This document shows, in pieces, positions 23,646 through 31,598 of a DNA stretch of 36,792 nucleotides. The stretch's first letter is position 1; the number at the start of each line of letters is the position of its first letter. This DNA comes from Deltaproteobacteria bacterium SM23_61. Its GTDB lineage: Bacteria; Desulfobacterota; SM23-61. The notes beneath the pieces were generated by a model. The model had not been told where the DNA came from. It saw only the letters and a program-made list of their open reading frames with translations, and did not search any database. The translations under genes were made by a program, and so were the position numbers. The stretch covers positions 1 to 36,792 of the forward strand of contig LJUR01000014.1 in NCBI GenBank assembly GCA_001304105.1, given 5' to 3'.

Positions 23646-25313
23646 TTGCTGAAGCATTCGCCCTCCCAAAAATTTCCCTCGGAACTGAAGCGGATGAAGT
23701 ACGAGATCCAGGACCGGGCGCAGGAATACGGGCTGGATTTTTTCCGGGTCATCTTCGAAGTCCTCGATTACCACGAAATCAATGAAATCGCGGCCTACAG
23801 CGGCTTTCCCCAACGTTACCCCCATTGGTCCTTCGGCATGCAGTATGAGGAAGTCTCCAAAAGCTATGCTTATGGACTATCCAGAATCTACGAGATGGTC
23901 ATCAACAATGACCCGTGCTATGCCTACCTCCTCAAATGCAATAACCTCATCGACCAGAAACTGGTGATGGCCCATGTCTTTGCCCATTGTGACTTCTTCA
24001 AGAACAACCTTTATTTCTCGCACACCAACCGGAAGATGATGGATGAAATGGCCAACCATGCCACCCGGATCCAAAGGTATGCAGACCGTTACGGGACCCA
24101 GGCGGTGGAGGCCTTCATGGATTGCTGTCTCTCCCTGGAAAACCTCATCGATCCCCACGCCACTTTCATGAAAAGGCGCGATCCCGAGGAATCCGGGGAC
24201 CGGAGCTGGGTCTGGACTCCGGGGTCCGGGCATGAACATGGATCTTTCGCCTGCGGTGGGGAGGGAAAGTCAAGCTGCACTTCCACCGGCTGTTCCTCCG
24301 TCTCCGGGAACTGCCCGGGCGGGCAGGCCAAAGAGGGGACCCAAGGAGCGGACCTCTTCGCCGATGACGAGGACGCGGAGCGCGTCCTACCCCGTCGGCT
24401 TCACAGCAAGGGGTACATGGACCGCTACATCAATCCCCCCGATTTCCTCAGAGCCCGGGCCGAGGAATTGAAGGCCAAGCGGAGGGAAAAAAAGCGTTTT
24501 CCCGAGACGCCGGAAGGAGATCTCCTCCTCTTTTTAATCGAGTCCGCCCCCCTCAAGAACTGGCAGAGGGACATCCTCTCCATTCTTCGGGAAGAGGCCT
24601 ATTACTTCCTCCCCCAGGCCCAGACCAAGATCATGAACGAGGGTTGGGCTACCTACTGGCATTCAAGGATCATGACCGAGAAGATCCTAAAGGATGCCGA
24701 GGTGGTCGATTACGCCGACCATCACTCGGGAACGCTGGGCAGTTCCCGGGTTCGCTTGAACCCTTACAAGCTGGGAGTGGAATTGTTCCGGGACATTGAA
24801 GACCGCTGGAACAGGGGGCGATTTGGGAAAGAGTACGAGGAGTGTGACGACCTCAGGGTCCGGGAAACCTGGGATAGAAATGCCGGCCTGGGAAGGGAAA
24901 AGATCTTTGAGGTCCGGCGGCTGTACAATGACCTGACCTTCATCGACACCTTCCTGACGGAGGATTTCTGCCGGAGGCAGAGGCTTTTCCTTTATGCCAA
25001 AGAGGAAGAGAACAAGACCTGGGTAATCCAGAGCCGGGAGTTTTCCCAGATCAAGAGGATCCTTCTTGACAGCCTGACCCATATGGGCCACCCCATCATC
25101 CGGGTCATGGACGGGAACTTTGAGAACCGGGGAGAACTCCTTCTACACCACCAGCATGAAGGGCGGGACCTCAAGTGGGATTTTTCCCGGGACACCCTGG
25201 TCAACCTTCAACGGCTGTGGAAAAGGCCGGTTCATGTGGAAACCCAAAAAGAGGGGGAAAAAATTCTTTTGACCTATGACGGGGCCGAGCACCGGGAGAA
25301 ATCCCTTGATTAG
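23646..25313 (+). CDS. SpoVR-family protein with a Cys-rich insert
   Basis: 555 aa from a TTG at 23646 (GAAAGG upstream); an ATG at 23694 is the alternative. SpoVR/YcgB marks: YPHWSFGMQYEE, VINNDPCYAYL, MAHVFAHCDFFKNN, ESAPLKNWQRDIL and QTKIMNEGWATYWHS. Between residues about 181 and 250 is a Gly/Ser/Cys-rich segment with four Cys (203, 211, 216, 223) and an acidic end, which I do not expect in YcgB or B. subtilis SpoVR; it could bind a metal. Third gene of the prkA operon. Biochemical function of the family is not settled. Confidence 0.92.
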   Translation: MLKHSPSQKFPSELKRMKYEIQDRAQEYGLDFFRVIFEVLDYHEINEIAAYSGFPQRYPHWSFGMQYEEVSKSYAYGLSRIYEMVINNDPCYAYLLKCNNLIDQKLVMAHVFAHCDFFKNNLYFSHTNRKMMDEMANHATRIQRYADRYGTQAVEAFMDCCLSLENLIDPHATFMKRRDPEESGDRSWVWTPGSGHEHGSFACGGEGKSSCTSTGCSSVSGNCPGGQAKEGTQGADLFADDEDAERVLPRRLHSKGYMDRYINPPDFLRARAEELKAKRREKKRFPETPEGDLLLFLIESAPLKNWQRDILSILREEAYYFLPQAQTKIMNEGWATYWHSRIMTEKILKDAEVVDYADHHSGTLGSSRVRLNPYKLGVELFRDIEDRWNRGRFGKEYEECDDLRVRETWDRNAGLGREKIFEVRRLYNDLTFIDTFLTEDFCRRQRLFLYAKEEENKTWVIQSREFSQIKRILLDSLTHMGHPIIRVMDGNFENRGELLLHHQHEGRDLKWDFSRDTLVNLQRLWKRPVHVETQKEGEKILLTYDGAEHREKSLD

Positions 25314-25397
25314 GCCCTCTTCTCATTTCTATCTCTATGAAAATGTAAGGATTAAAGATGTCCCCTGATTTTGCCGATAAAGTCGATGAAAGAAAAA

Positions 25398-25431
25398 ACT
25401 CCCCCCTTTCCCAACCGGGAAGGAGGGAGGA
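25398..25431. repeat. Palindromic CCCCCCTTTCCC...GGGAAGGAGGG element
   Basis: CTCCCCCCTTTCCC and GGGAAGGAGGGAGG face each other across four bases. It lies between the spoVR stop and the preferred start of the next gene, which argues that the in-frame ATG at 25358 is not the real start. Confidence 0.5.
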
Positions 25432-25453
25432 TGAAAGGGTGAATAGAGGGAAA

Positions 25454-25921
25454 ATGGCCAGGGCAGAAAATATTATCAACGAGCTTCAGAAGTGTCCATT
25501 CGGACAACCGGGGGAGGTCTTTGCCCAAGATGGGGACCTTGAAGTCCGGGTGCAACTGGCCGACTGGGACCGCCTGGGCTGCCGGCTGGAGAAGCTGGAG
25601 ATGAAAGGCACCCGGGGCCATTCCCTGAAAGTTGACCCCATCCGTCTGGAAAAAGAATTGACCTACCTGGGCGAACCCCTCCGCATCGTTGAGCTGGAGA
25701 AAAATCGCGGAAAAGCCATCCTGCGAAGTTTCCCCCCCCGCAGGGAGAACGGGACCGTGTCCTTCTTCGAAATGATCCTTGACGGCTCTGAAGGACTATC
25801 CCTGACCCGGCTGGCCTATGACCGGATGCTGGGTCAGCGCTCCCCGGTACCCGTTTCTCTTACCCGGGACACCCTGGAGCGCCTTCTGGGCGACCTGGTG
25901 GACCTGGCTTCGGATCATTAA
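25454..25921 (+). CDS. Unknown protein, fourth gene of the prkA operon
   Basis: 155 aa from ATG 25454 (AGAGGG at 25446-25451 region upstream); a longer frame from 25358 would have to run through a palindromic repeat. No signal peptide, membrane helix or cofactor motif. It is mixed alpha/beta and charged, starting MARAENIINELQKCPFG, with a conserved-looking middle (RLEKELTYLGEPLRIVELEK) and end (VPVSLTRDTLERLLGDLVDL). I do not recognise the family. It comes 140 bases after spoVR on the same strand and probably shares its transcript. Confidence 0.65.
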   Translation: MARAENIINELQKCPFGQPGEVFAQDGDLEVRVQLADWDRLGCRLEKLEMKGTRGHSLKVDPIRLEKELTYLGEPLRIVELEKNRGKAILRSFPPRRENGTVSFFEMILDGSEGLSLTRLAYDRMLGQRSPVPVSLTRDTLERLLGDLVDLASDH

Positions 25922-26420
25922 AAGCCTATCCAAAAACATTTAAAATTTTCTCCCAGCATTCTGTCCCGGGAATAAGCTGACAAAGGCAAACCCTGGTGCT
26001 AGGAGCCGATGCCCAGACCGATGCGCTTGCCAAAATAGGCATTCGTTCCTCCGGAGCCGACGGGGTTCTTACGATGGACACTGCCAAAGGGTCTATTTTG
26101 GCAGAACTTACCAATGCTTACCCCGCTGCCCGCGTTCCTTTACGGAACCCTGGAGATGCGGCGGAAGAAGACTTTCCTCCCGCCGGATTTTGTCCCGCCG
26201 AGGCGGGAATCTGTCCGACCCTCGGCTCCACATGCAATTTTATGCCTGTTATTTTGGGATATACTCTCAGGCTTTCCCTCCATCAAATTAGCGGACAGCG
26301 CCATGAAATTGGACGGCAAAAAATTGACCCGTTCTTTCGACTGGGCCGGATCGGGACGCTTGCCAGCCAGCTTCCATAAATAAAATTCCCAATAGATCTA
26401 TGTAATTAGGCATTCCGCCT
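25922..26420. other. Gene-poor stretch, possibly decayed sequence
   Basis: No convincing gene. It has an 11-bp inverted repeat TGCCAAAATAG (26028-26038) / CTATTTTGGCA (26093-26103), a short hairpin GTCCCGCC-GAG-GCGGGA around 26195-26212, and the words ATACTCTCAGGCTTTCCCTC (near 26260) that recur in altered form near 31433. One open frame (25996-26379) gives GADGVLTMDTAKGSILAEL, which looks protein-like for about 40 residues and then turns to noise, so it may be a gene relic. Confidence 0.35.
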
Positions 26421-26425
26421 CTCCG

Positions 26426-26441
26426 TGGCATGCGAATTGCT
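26426..26441 (+). promoter_or_regulatory. Sigma-54-type promoter of the GxxExxY gene
   Basis: TGGCAT-GCGAA-TTGCT, GG and GC 10 bases apart. It differs from the prkA promoter at only two positions in the 16 bases and both go on with CA. The leader to ATG 26549 is about 95 bases. Confidence 0.7.
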
Positions 26442-26548
26442 CACTATCATACCGGATGTCCCTGAACCACTGTTCTGGGAGGGGATCGGTTTAACCGGAA
26501 AACGGGTAAGAGGGTGAATTTCTTTTCGGCTACCCCCCGGCAAAGGCC

Positions 26549-26965
26549 ATGGAAACCCAGAGGATGCTGAGAAAATTCGTCGGCAACAGGAAAAAGGCTC
26601 CTTTCAGGGAGCTGACCGAAAGGATCCTTTCCTGCGCCCGGGAAGTCCATTCGAGTTTGGGCCCCGGTCTGTTGGAGACCACCTATGAAGAAGCCCTGGC
26701 CCATGAATTTTCCCTGAAAGGAATCCAATTTGTGCGCCAGAAAGAGGTCAACCTCAGCTATAAGGGGAAGAGCATCGGCTGGCATCGGATTGACTTTCTG
26801 GTCGAAGATGAAGTGGTGGTGGAATTGAAGTGCGTTGAAAAACTCCACTCGATTCATCAGGCCCAGTTGGTGTCTTACCTGCGTTCCCTGAACAGGAAGT
26901 CGGGCCTGTTGATCAATTTTAACGTGGTGAAGTTCACCGACGGGGTCGAGAGTTACGCCATCTGA
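26549..26965 (+). CDS. GxxExxY protein
   Basis: 138 aa from ATG 26549 with AAAGG close upstream. The family motif is plain: GPGLLETTYEEAL (G..E..Y), then QKEVNLSYKGKSIGWHRIDFLVEDEVVVELKCVEKLHSIHQAQLV-type sequence with the D...ELK pattern of PD-(D/E)XK-like folds. GxxExxY proteins have no proven role; the fold suggests nucleic-acid handling. A sigma-54-type promoter and a leader that can pair GGGTA with TACCC precede it. No operon partner follows. Confidence 0.88.
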   Translation: METQRMLRKFVGNRKKAPFRELTERILSCAREVHSSLGPGLLETTYEEALAHEFSLKGIQFVRQKEVNLSYKGKSIGWHRIDFLVEDEVVVELKCVEKLHSIHQAQLVSYLRSLNRKSGLLINFNVVKFTDGVESYAI

Positions 26966-27060
26966 AATCCCCCGATCATCGCGATTCCCTTTTTCTCCCT
27001 AAAATTCTTTTCCCGCCAGTGCTTTTTCCGCGCAACGCTCTTCCTTCCGGGCCGCAAACT

Positions 27061-27080
27061 TTCTTTTGCGCAGAAAAGAA
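27061..27080. repeat. Short inverted repeat TTCTTTT / AAAAGAA
   Basis: Arms 27061-27067 and 27074-27080 flank GCGCAG. It lies in the 185-base gap after the GxxExxY gene; no T-run follows, so a terminator role is doubtful. Confidence 0.3.
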
Positions 27081-27150
27081 CAAAAGTGAAGGGTGGACAA
27101 GACGCATTTTGGGATTGAAAAAAATGGAGGCCGTCGGCTAAGATTCCTCC

Positions 27151-28342
27151 ATGAATCGTGAACCCGTAGCCCATCCGAATCCCCAGCGCCTGGTATTCAT
27201 CGTCGGCTTGACCATCGGCCTGTCCATTCTCGGGGACTCTTTCCTGTACGGCAATCTGCCCATCGAGGCGGAAAACCTGGGCATTGCCCTTCCCCTGGTC
27301 GGGGTCCTGCTCAGCGCCAACCGCCTGGTCCGGCTGATCTCCAACACCTGGGCCAGTTCCCTGTTTGAAAAATTCGGGCCCCGCAAGCCCTTCATAGCCT
27401 CCACAGTGCTGGCCCTCATCACCACGGCCCTGTACGGGGTGGGCTGGGGGTTCACGGTTTTTCTCCTGGCGCGCATGGGGTGGGGGGTCGCCTGGTCGGC
27501 GCTCCGGCAGGGGGGCTATCAGGCGGTCTGGACCGGAGGACCCTATGCCAAGGGAAAGCTGATGGGGCTCCTCTGGGGTATGATCCGCCTGGGCAGCGCC
27601 TTCAGCGTGTTGCTGGGAGGTTATCTCCGGGACCTGTGGGGTTACCGGGCCGGGGTTTTAGGGGTTATGTCCGTTTCCGCGCTGGCCATTCCGGTCGCTC
27701 TTTCCATCCGGTGGCCTGCGGAGGCCCAGCGGATCTCCTCCTCCAGGCAGTCTTTCTGGGAAGGATGGAAAGAAGCCCTGAAAACGGAGCGGGGCCGCCG
27801 CCTTCTCCTGGCCGGGTCCATCCATACCCTGTTTGAAGGGGTCCTGATCGCCACGGCATCCCTGTTTCTGGCCCGCCGGCTGGGGAACTTCGATTTTCTT
27901 TCCGGCCTGGGCATCCGCATCGGCACCATGCTGGACTTCGGATATCCTCTTCGCTCCGGGGATCGGCTGGATGTCCGATCGAATGGGGCAGATTCGGTCC
28001 TTGATTCTGCTGGTTTGTGTCCTGCTGGTGAGCCTGGCCGGGGCGGTGAGCTTCAGCGGGCCTTTTCTGGTTCTATTCTTGGCCTTCCTGTTCGTCAGCA
28101 GCGCCGGCCTGAATATCATCCTGAGTGCCCTGGCCAATGGCGTTTCCGTGCAAATGGAAAGGCCTCATATCTATTTGGGGGTTTACGCCACGGCCATCGA
28201 CGGCGGAGCGGCTTTGGGTCCGCTCCTGGCCTACTCGGTCGGAACACTGGCGGCCTTCGCGGCTCTCTATATTGGAGTGGGGGGTGTGCTGGCCCTGGCC
28301 ATTCTGCGGTACTGCTGGCCCGGGAGCAAAGAGACTCATTAG
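27151..28342 (+). pseudogene. MFS transporter broken by one frameshift
   Basis: The frame from ATG 27151 encodes MFS-like helices (GLSILGDSFLYGNLPIEAE, NRLVRLISNTWASSLFEKFG, GKLMGLLWGMIRLGSAFSVL) up to about base 27940, where it turns to Arg/Gly-rich noise. The protein continues in the next frame: DILFAPGIGWMSDRMGQIRS, a typical cytoplasmic loop, and four more helices to TAG at 28340-28342. Removing one base near 27940 (GACTTC-G-GATATC) gives about 396 aa, a full 12-helix MFS permease. Either a real disruption or a single-base sequencing error. Substrate unknown. Confidence 0.8.
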
Positions 28343-28399
28343 TCGCTCAAGGGGCAAATTGACCGTAAGATGGCATCAAAACTTCCATTGAAACTGATT

Positions 28400-28560
28400 G
28401 TAATTTCGAAGCACGAAATCCGAAATTCGAAATTCGAAATAAACCCAATTGTTCAAAATTTAAATGCCTTTTTTGGTTTGCTGTTTTTGAACTTTTGAAT
28501 TTCGAATTTGTTTCGGATTTCCACATTCGGATTTCGGATTTTTTGATGCCTCGAACGCGT
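28400..28560. repeat. AT-rich GAAATTCGAAATTCGAAAT repeat, imperfect palindrome
   Basis: ATCCGAAATTCGAAATTCGA at about 28420 is answered on the other side by GAATTTCGAATTTG (about 28496) and TTCGGATTTCGGATTTT (about 28527), giving a long imperfect inverted repeat. A second family, GGCAACGGGGAACCGGCAAC, follows at 28593-28612. Confidence 0.55.
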
Positions 28561-28625
28561 TTGGTTCGGGCTTGACCGGGTTAGGATCGCGGGGCAACGG
28601 GGAACCGGCAACTGGCAACCCGGAT

Positions 28626-28863
28626 TCAGGCATCTATGACCAGGTCCGATTCGGGAACGGCAACGCAGGGCAGGATCATTCGATTGGCCAGATCCGCATC
28701 CTCCAGCCCGTCTTCCGTCTCCATTGCTGCGCTCCCCGAAAGAAGCTTTACCCTGCAGGATCCGCAGACCCCCATGCGGCAGCCGCTCTCTATCTGAATC
28801 ATTGAAACTGCTTTCTCAGTCAAAGGTTTTTCCTGATTTTTGGAAGGTGATTTTGAAGGTCAT
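28626..28863 (-). pseudogene. [2Fe-2S] ferredoxin remnant
   Basis: From ATG 28863 the frame reads MTFKITFQKSGKTFD and stops at TGA 28818-28816. The next frame carries on EKAVSMIQIESGCRMGVCGS C and ends DLVIDA at 28626, with the cluster ligands C-x4-C-x2-C and a distal ILPCVAVP. From the SGKT motif to the first ligand there are about 10 residues fewer than usual in plant-type ferredoxins, so a deletion of about 30 bases, not a multiple of three, would explain both the loss and the frame change. Such modules often end oxygenase reductases; no such partner is present. Confidence 0.7.
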
Positions 28864-28975
28864 CCCGTTCTCCCGCTGAGAGATTGGTTCATCTCCAAAT
28901 TCATTGCTCAAATTTTTCATGAAAGCTTGCCCCTGGGATCGCAGGGCATTCTGAATAGACCAGCTTTTTTAGCTT

Positions 28976-29737
28976 TCAGACCATGTAACTGCCGCCGTTC
29001 ACATCGATGCACACCCCGTTTACGTAGCTGGCGTCGTCCGAAGCCAGAAAGGCGACCACCGTGGCGATCTCCTCGGGCTGGGCCACCCGGCCCAGGGGGA
29101 TTCCAGCGAGGATCCTTTGCCGCTCCTCCTCGTCGCGCGATTCCCATTTCGCCTTGACCCGCTCGGTCAGGACGGGACTGGGAGCCACGGAGTTGACGCA
29201 AACCCCGAAAGGCCCGAGCTCCGCGGCCATGTGCCGGGTGAATCCCACCACTCCAGCCTTGGCGGAGCTGTACTGGGGGCCCGAAAGACGGCTGAAAAAT
29301 CGGCCGGCAAAGGAAGATACATTGACAATGCGGCCGTATTTCTGCCGTTTCATGATCGGCGCTGCGGCGCGGATGCACAGGAAGACCGATTTCAGGTTCA
29401 GGAGCATGGTTTCATCCCACTCTTCGGGAGAAACGTCTTCCACCGGCTTCACCGGTGTTCCCAGACCGGCGTTGTTCACCAGAATGTCCAGCCGCCCCCA
29501 TTTCTTCATGACCGTTTCGGTCATGGCCGCAACCTGGGAGGAATTGACCACGTCGCAGGGGACCACCAGGGCATCCCCTCCTTTCTTGCGGATGGAGGCA
29601 GCCACCCACTCCAGGTCGGAAACCGTCCTGGCGCTCACCGCCACCCGTGCGCCGCGCTGGGCCAATACCCTGGCCGTGGCCGCCCCGATTCCACGGGAAG
29701 CTCCGGTGACCAGGGCGATTCGATCATTCAACAGCAT
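28976..29737 (-). CDS. Short-chain dehydrogenase/reductase, FabG-like
   Basis: 253 aa, classical SDR length. Cofactor motif TGASRGIG (residues 11-18), CDV, NNAG (around 90), catalytic Ser in NVSSFAG, and Tyr/Lys in YSSAK. The C-terminal GVCIDVNGGSYMV is typical. The enzyme reduces or oxidises a keto/hydroxy group with NAD(P)H; Arg residues after the first beta-strand (SARTVS) suggest NADP. The substrate is not predictable. It lies alone between a ferredoxin relic and a lipoate ligase homologue on the same strand. Confidence 0.92.
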   Translation of the reverse strand: MLLNDRIALVTGASRGIGAATARVLAQRGARVAVSARTVSDLEWVAASIRKKGGDALVVPCDVVNSSQVAAMTETVMKKWGRLDILVNNAGLGTPVKPVEDVSPEEWDETMLLNLKSVFLCIRAAAPIMKRQKYGRIVNVSSFAGRFFSRLSGPQYSSAKAGVVGFTRHMAAELGPFGVCVNSVAPSPVLTERVKAKWESRDEEERQRILAGIPLGRVAQPEEIATVVAFLASDDASYVNGVCIDVNGGSYMV

Positions 29738-29885
29738 AACCCCCCAACTCCAATTTGGGTTTCATACTGGCGCTCGGAGGGAGCGCCTCGACGCGTTGGA
29801 TTATTATGATTTTTCCTTTTTCGCGAAGACAGGGGACCCGAAACGGGGCTGGCTCAAAAAACGATAACCCGAGGGTGCCGCCATC

Positions 29886-30998
29886 CTAATTTCTTTTCCA
29901 AGCATTCCCCGCGGCAGTCAGGATCGCTTGGACAAAGTTCTCCGGCGAACAGTTGGGAACCTGGACACCCGGACGGCGGAAAAAATCTTCCACCGTCCGC
30001 CGCAAAACCCCTTCCTCTGCTTCCAGTCCCCTGATTCCTGCTTCCATCTCTTCCACCAGTTGAACGGGAACACAGTGAACGGAGCCGGTCAAAAAAATGT
30101 TTCGGATGATCTTCCCGTCCATGAGGACAACCGCCCGGATCAAAGGCCCCTGAGGGACCTTGAGCGCGTGTTCCCCCCGGGCCCATTCAGCGGACAGGGG
30201 GTCACCTAACTTTCTTCTTTCGGTCATGGCCATGAGCCAATCTTCGGAAAATATCCGGGCGGTTTCTTCTTCAACAAGCTGTTTCTCTTCCGGGGAATAA
30301 CCTTCCCGCTGAAACTGAATCTTCATGGCCCTTTCCAGGGCGGAGACGTAGGTTTGCTTGACCTCCTCGAAGGAGGGGACCCGGCCCAGGAGCTCTTCGA
30401 AGTTGGTCACCCTGGCTTCCACGGTCTTGGCTTCTTTATCCGCAAATTTCTCCGGGGGGACCCTGAGCGCCCGGGACATGAGGTCCATGCGGGGTTTCAG
30501 GACCTGGGGGCCGGATCCCCAGCGGCAGGCATCCCCCAAGAAAGTCACCGTGTGGCCGGCGACCTTTTTTCCCAAAACCTCCATGTCGTTCAGCGGGCGG
30601 TAGACAGCCGGAATCCCGAAGCGTTCGGAAATCGCCTGGGCCGAAGCGCCGATGAGGAACCGGTAGGCCTCGGCGACGGTCTCCGGAAAACCGGGTAGCT
30701 GCTTCCGGTTGAACCAGAAGTAGATGATCAGGGTCCCCGGGTCGGCCCAGTAGGGAGAGCCTCCCGTGTCTCGCCGGCCGATCTCGATATCTTTCTGGCG
30801 GCAAAAGTCCAGGTCGAGTTCCTTCTCCGGGTCGTTGTAATAGAAGAGGCAGGCGGATGGACGCTCGAAGGTGAAGAGGCCCAGCGTGTTGGGAATCTTC
30901 TCCTCTGATTTCAGCTTGAGGAGGGTGCTGGTCAAAGATGTACTGGCGGCGTAGCTGGAGAGCTTCAAATCCAGCAGCCGCCATTCATCGTTACGCAT
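29886..30998 (-). CDS. Lipoate-protein ligase A-like protein
   Basis: 370 aa from ATG 30998 with AGGAGG upstream. The LplA catalytic fold shows in GRRDTGGSPYWADPGTLIIYF (the RRxTGG loop), NDMEVLGKKVAGHTVTFLGD with the lysine that contacts lipoyl-AMP, and a C-terminal accessory domain (LIRAVVLMDGKIIRNIFLTG). Such proteins attach lipoate or octanoate to E2 or GcvH proteins. No lipoylated target is encoded in the window. Standard length for the two-domain form. Confidence 0.9.
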   Translation of the reverse strand: MRNDEWRLLDLKLSSYAASTSLTSTLLKLKSEEKIPNTLGLFTFERPSACLFYYNDPEKELDLDFCRQKDIEIGRRDTGGSPYWADPGTLIIYFWFNRKQLPGFPETVAEAYRFLIGASAQAISERFGIPAVYRPLNDMEVLGKKVAGHTVTFLGDACRWGSGPQVLKPRMDLMSRALRVPPEKFADKEAKTVEARVTNFEELLGRVPSFEEVKQTYVSALERAMKIQFQREGYSPEEKQLVEEETARIFSEDWLMAMTERRKLGDPLSAEWARGEHALKVPQGPLIRAVVLMDGKIIRNIFLTGSVHCVPVQLVEEMEAGIRGLEAEEGVLRRTVEDFFRRPGVQVPNCSPENFVQAILTAAGNAWKRN

Positions 30999-31025
30999 TT
31001 CGAATCCTCCTGAATCCGCGGTCCA

Positions 31026-31142
31026 TCACCGGAGCATCCTGTCCGGCGGCCAGGTGCCGACTTCCGACCAGAGGATGATCGCCGTCAGCCCCATCCCCTG
31101 CAATTCCACAAAGGGCCAAACGGCCCGGTAAATGTTATCCAT
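31026..31142 (-). pseudogene. Relic of a TRAP DctM permease C-terminus
   Basis: A 38-aa frame from ATG 31142 to TGA 31026 reads MDNIYRAVWPFVELQGMG and continues as a hydrophobic helix ending EVGTWPPDRML. This closely follows the last helix and tail of DctM subunits (IYR.V.PF ... TWLP). Upstream, the frame runs into a hairpin and then a stop. The body of the gene is missing. It lies just before the lipoate ligase gene. Confidence 0.5.
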
Positions 31143-31159
31143 AATCGAAGAGACGGGGA

Positions 31160-31196
31160 AATAAAAAATCCCGTATCGGGCCCGGAAACGGGATTT
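31160..31196 (-). terminator. Orphan intrinsic terminator
   Basis: AAATCCCGT (31166-31174) pairs with ACGGGATTT (31188-31196); on the minus strand a T-run follows down to 31165. No minus-strand gene ends nearby. A weak minus-strand promoter (TTGCTC-N18-TAGATT near 31330-31304) could start a small transcript of about 140 bases that ends here. Confidence 0.55.
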
Positions 31197-31598
31197 CGGA
31201 AAACCGATTCAATCGCCTCCTCCGCTATTCGGTGAACAGGTTCAACTGGAAAAGTCTATCGAGCGTGGTTGTCGTTGGAACCCCGTCTGCGTCGGATCTG
31301 GGGCGAATCTAGCATAAGTTGCCCCGAAGGAGCAAGGGAATTTTGACCTCTTAGCAAGGGTCTGAATGGTTTCCCCTTCGGGATCAGGTCCTCATTTTGG
31401 CAAGCGAATTTTTCCGACCCCTGGACATGGGTTATGCCCTCAAGCTTTCCCTCAGCCGAATTTATTCACCCTTTGGGGAGAAAGTACGAATTCCGGTTTC
31501 CTTTGACATTCTGCATATGCGAGTGTTACAAAGGTGAGAACCCACTTCCGTCGGGCGTTTAAGCACCTATTCTTAAAGGAATCAATAAGCCATTCCCC
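31197..31598. other. Intergenic region before the MFS gene
   Basis: No gene is visible. It has a possible plus-strand promoter TTGACA (31503-31508), 18 bases, TACAAA (31527-31532), and a tract near 31433 (ATGCCCTCAAGCTTTCCCTC) similar to one near 26260. Confidence 0.35.

Noticed and set aside
22695-23825. A 376-codon minus-strand frame across yeaH
   Set aside because: Antisense shadow of a conserved protein; it also passes through an intergenic repeat.
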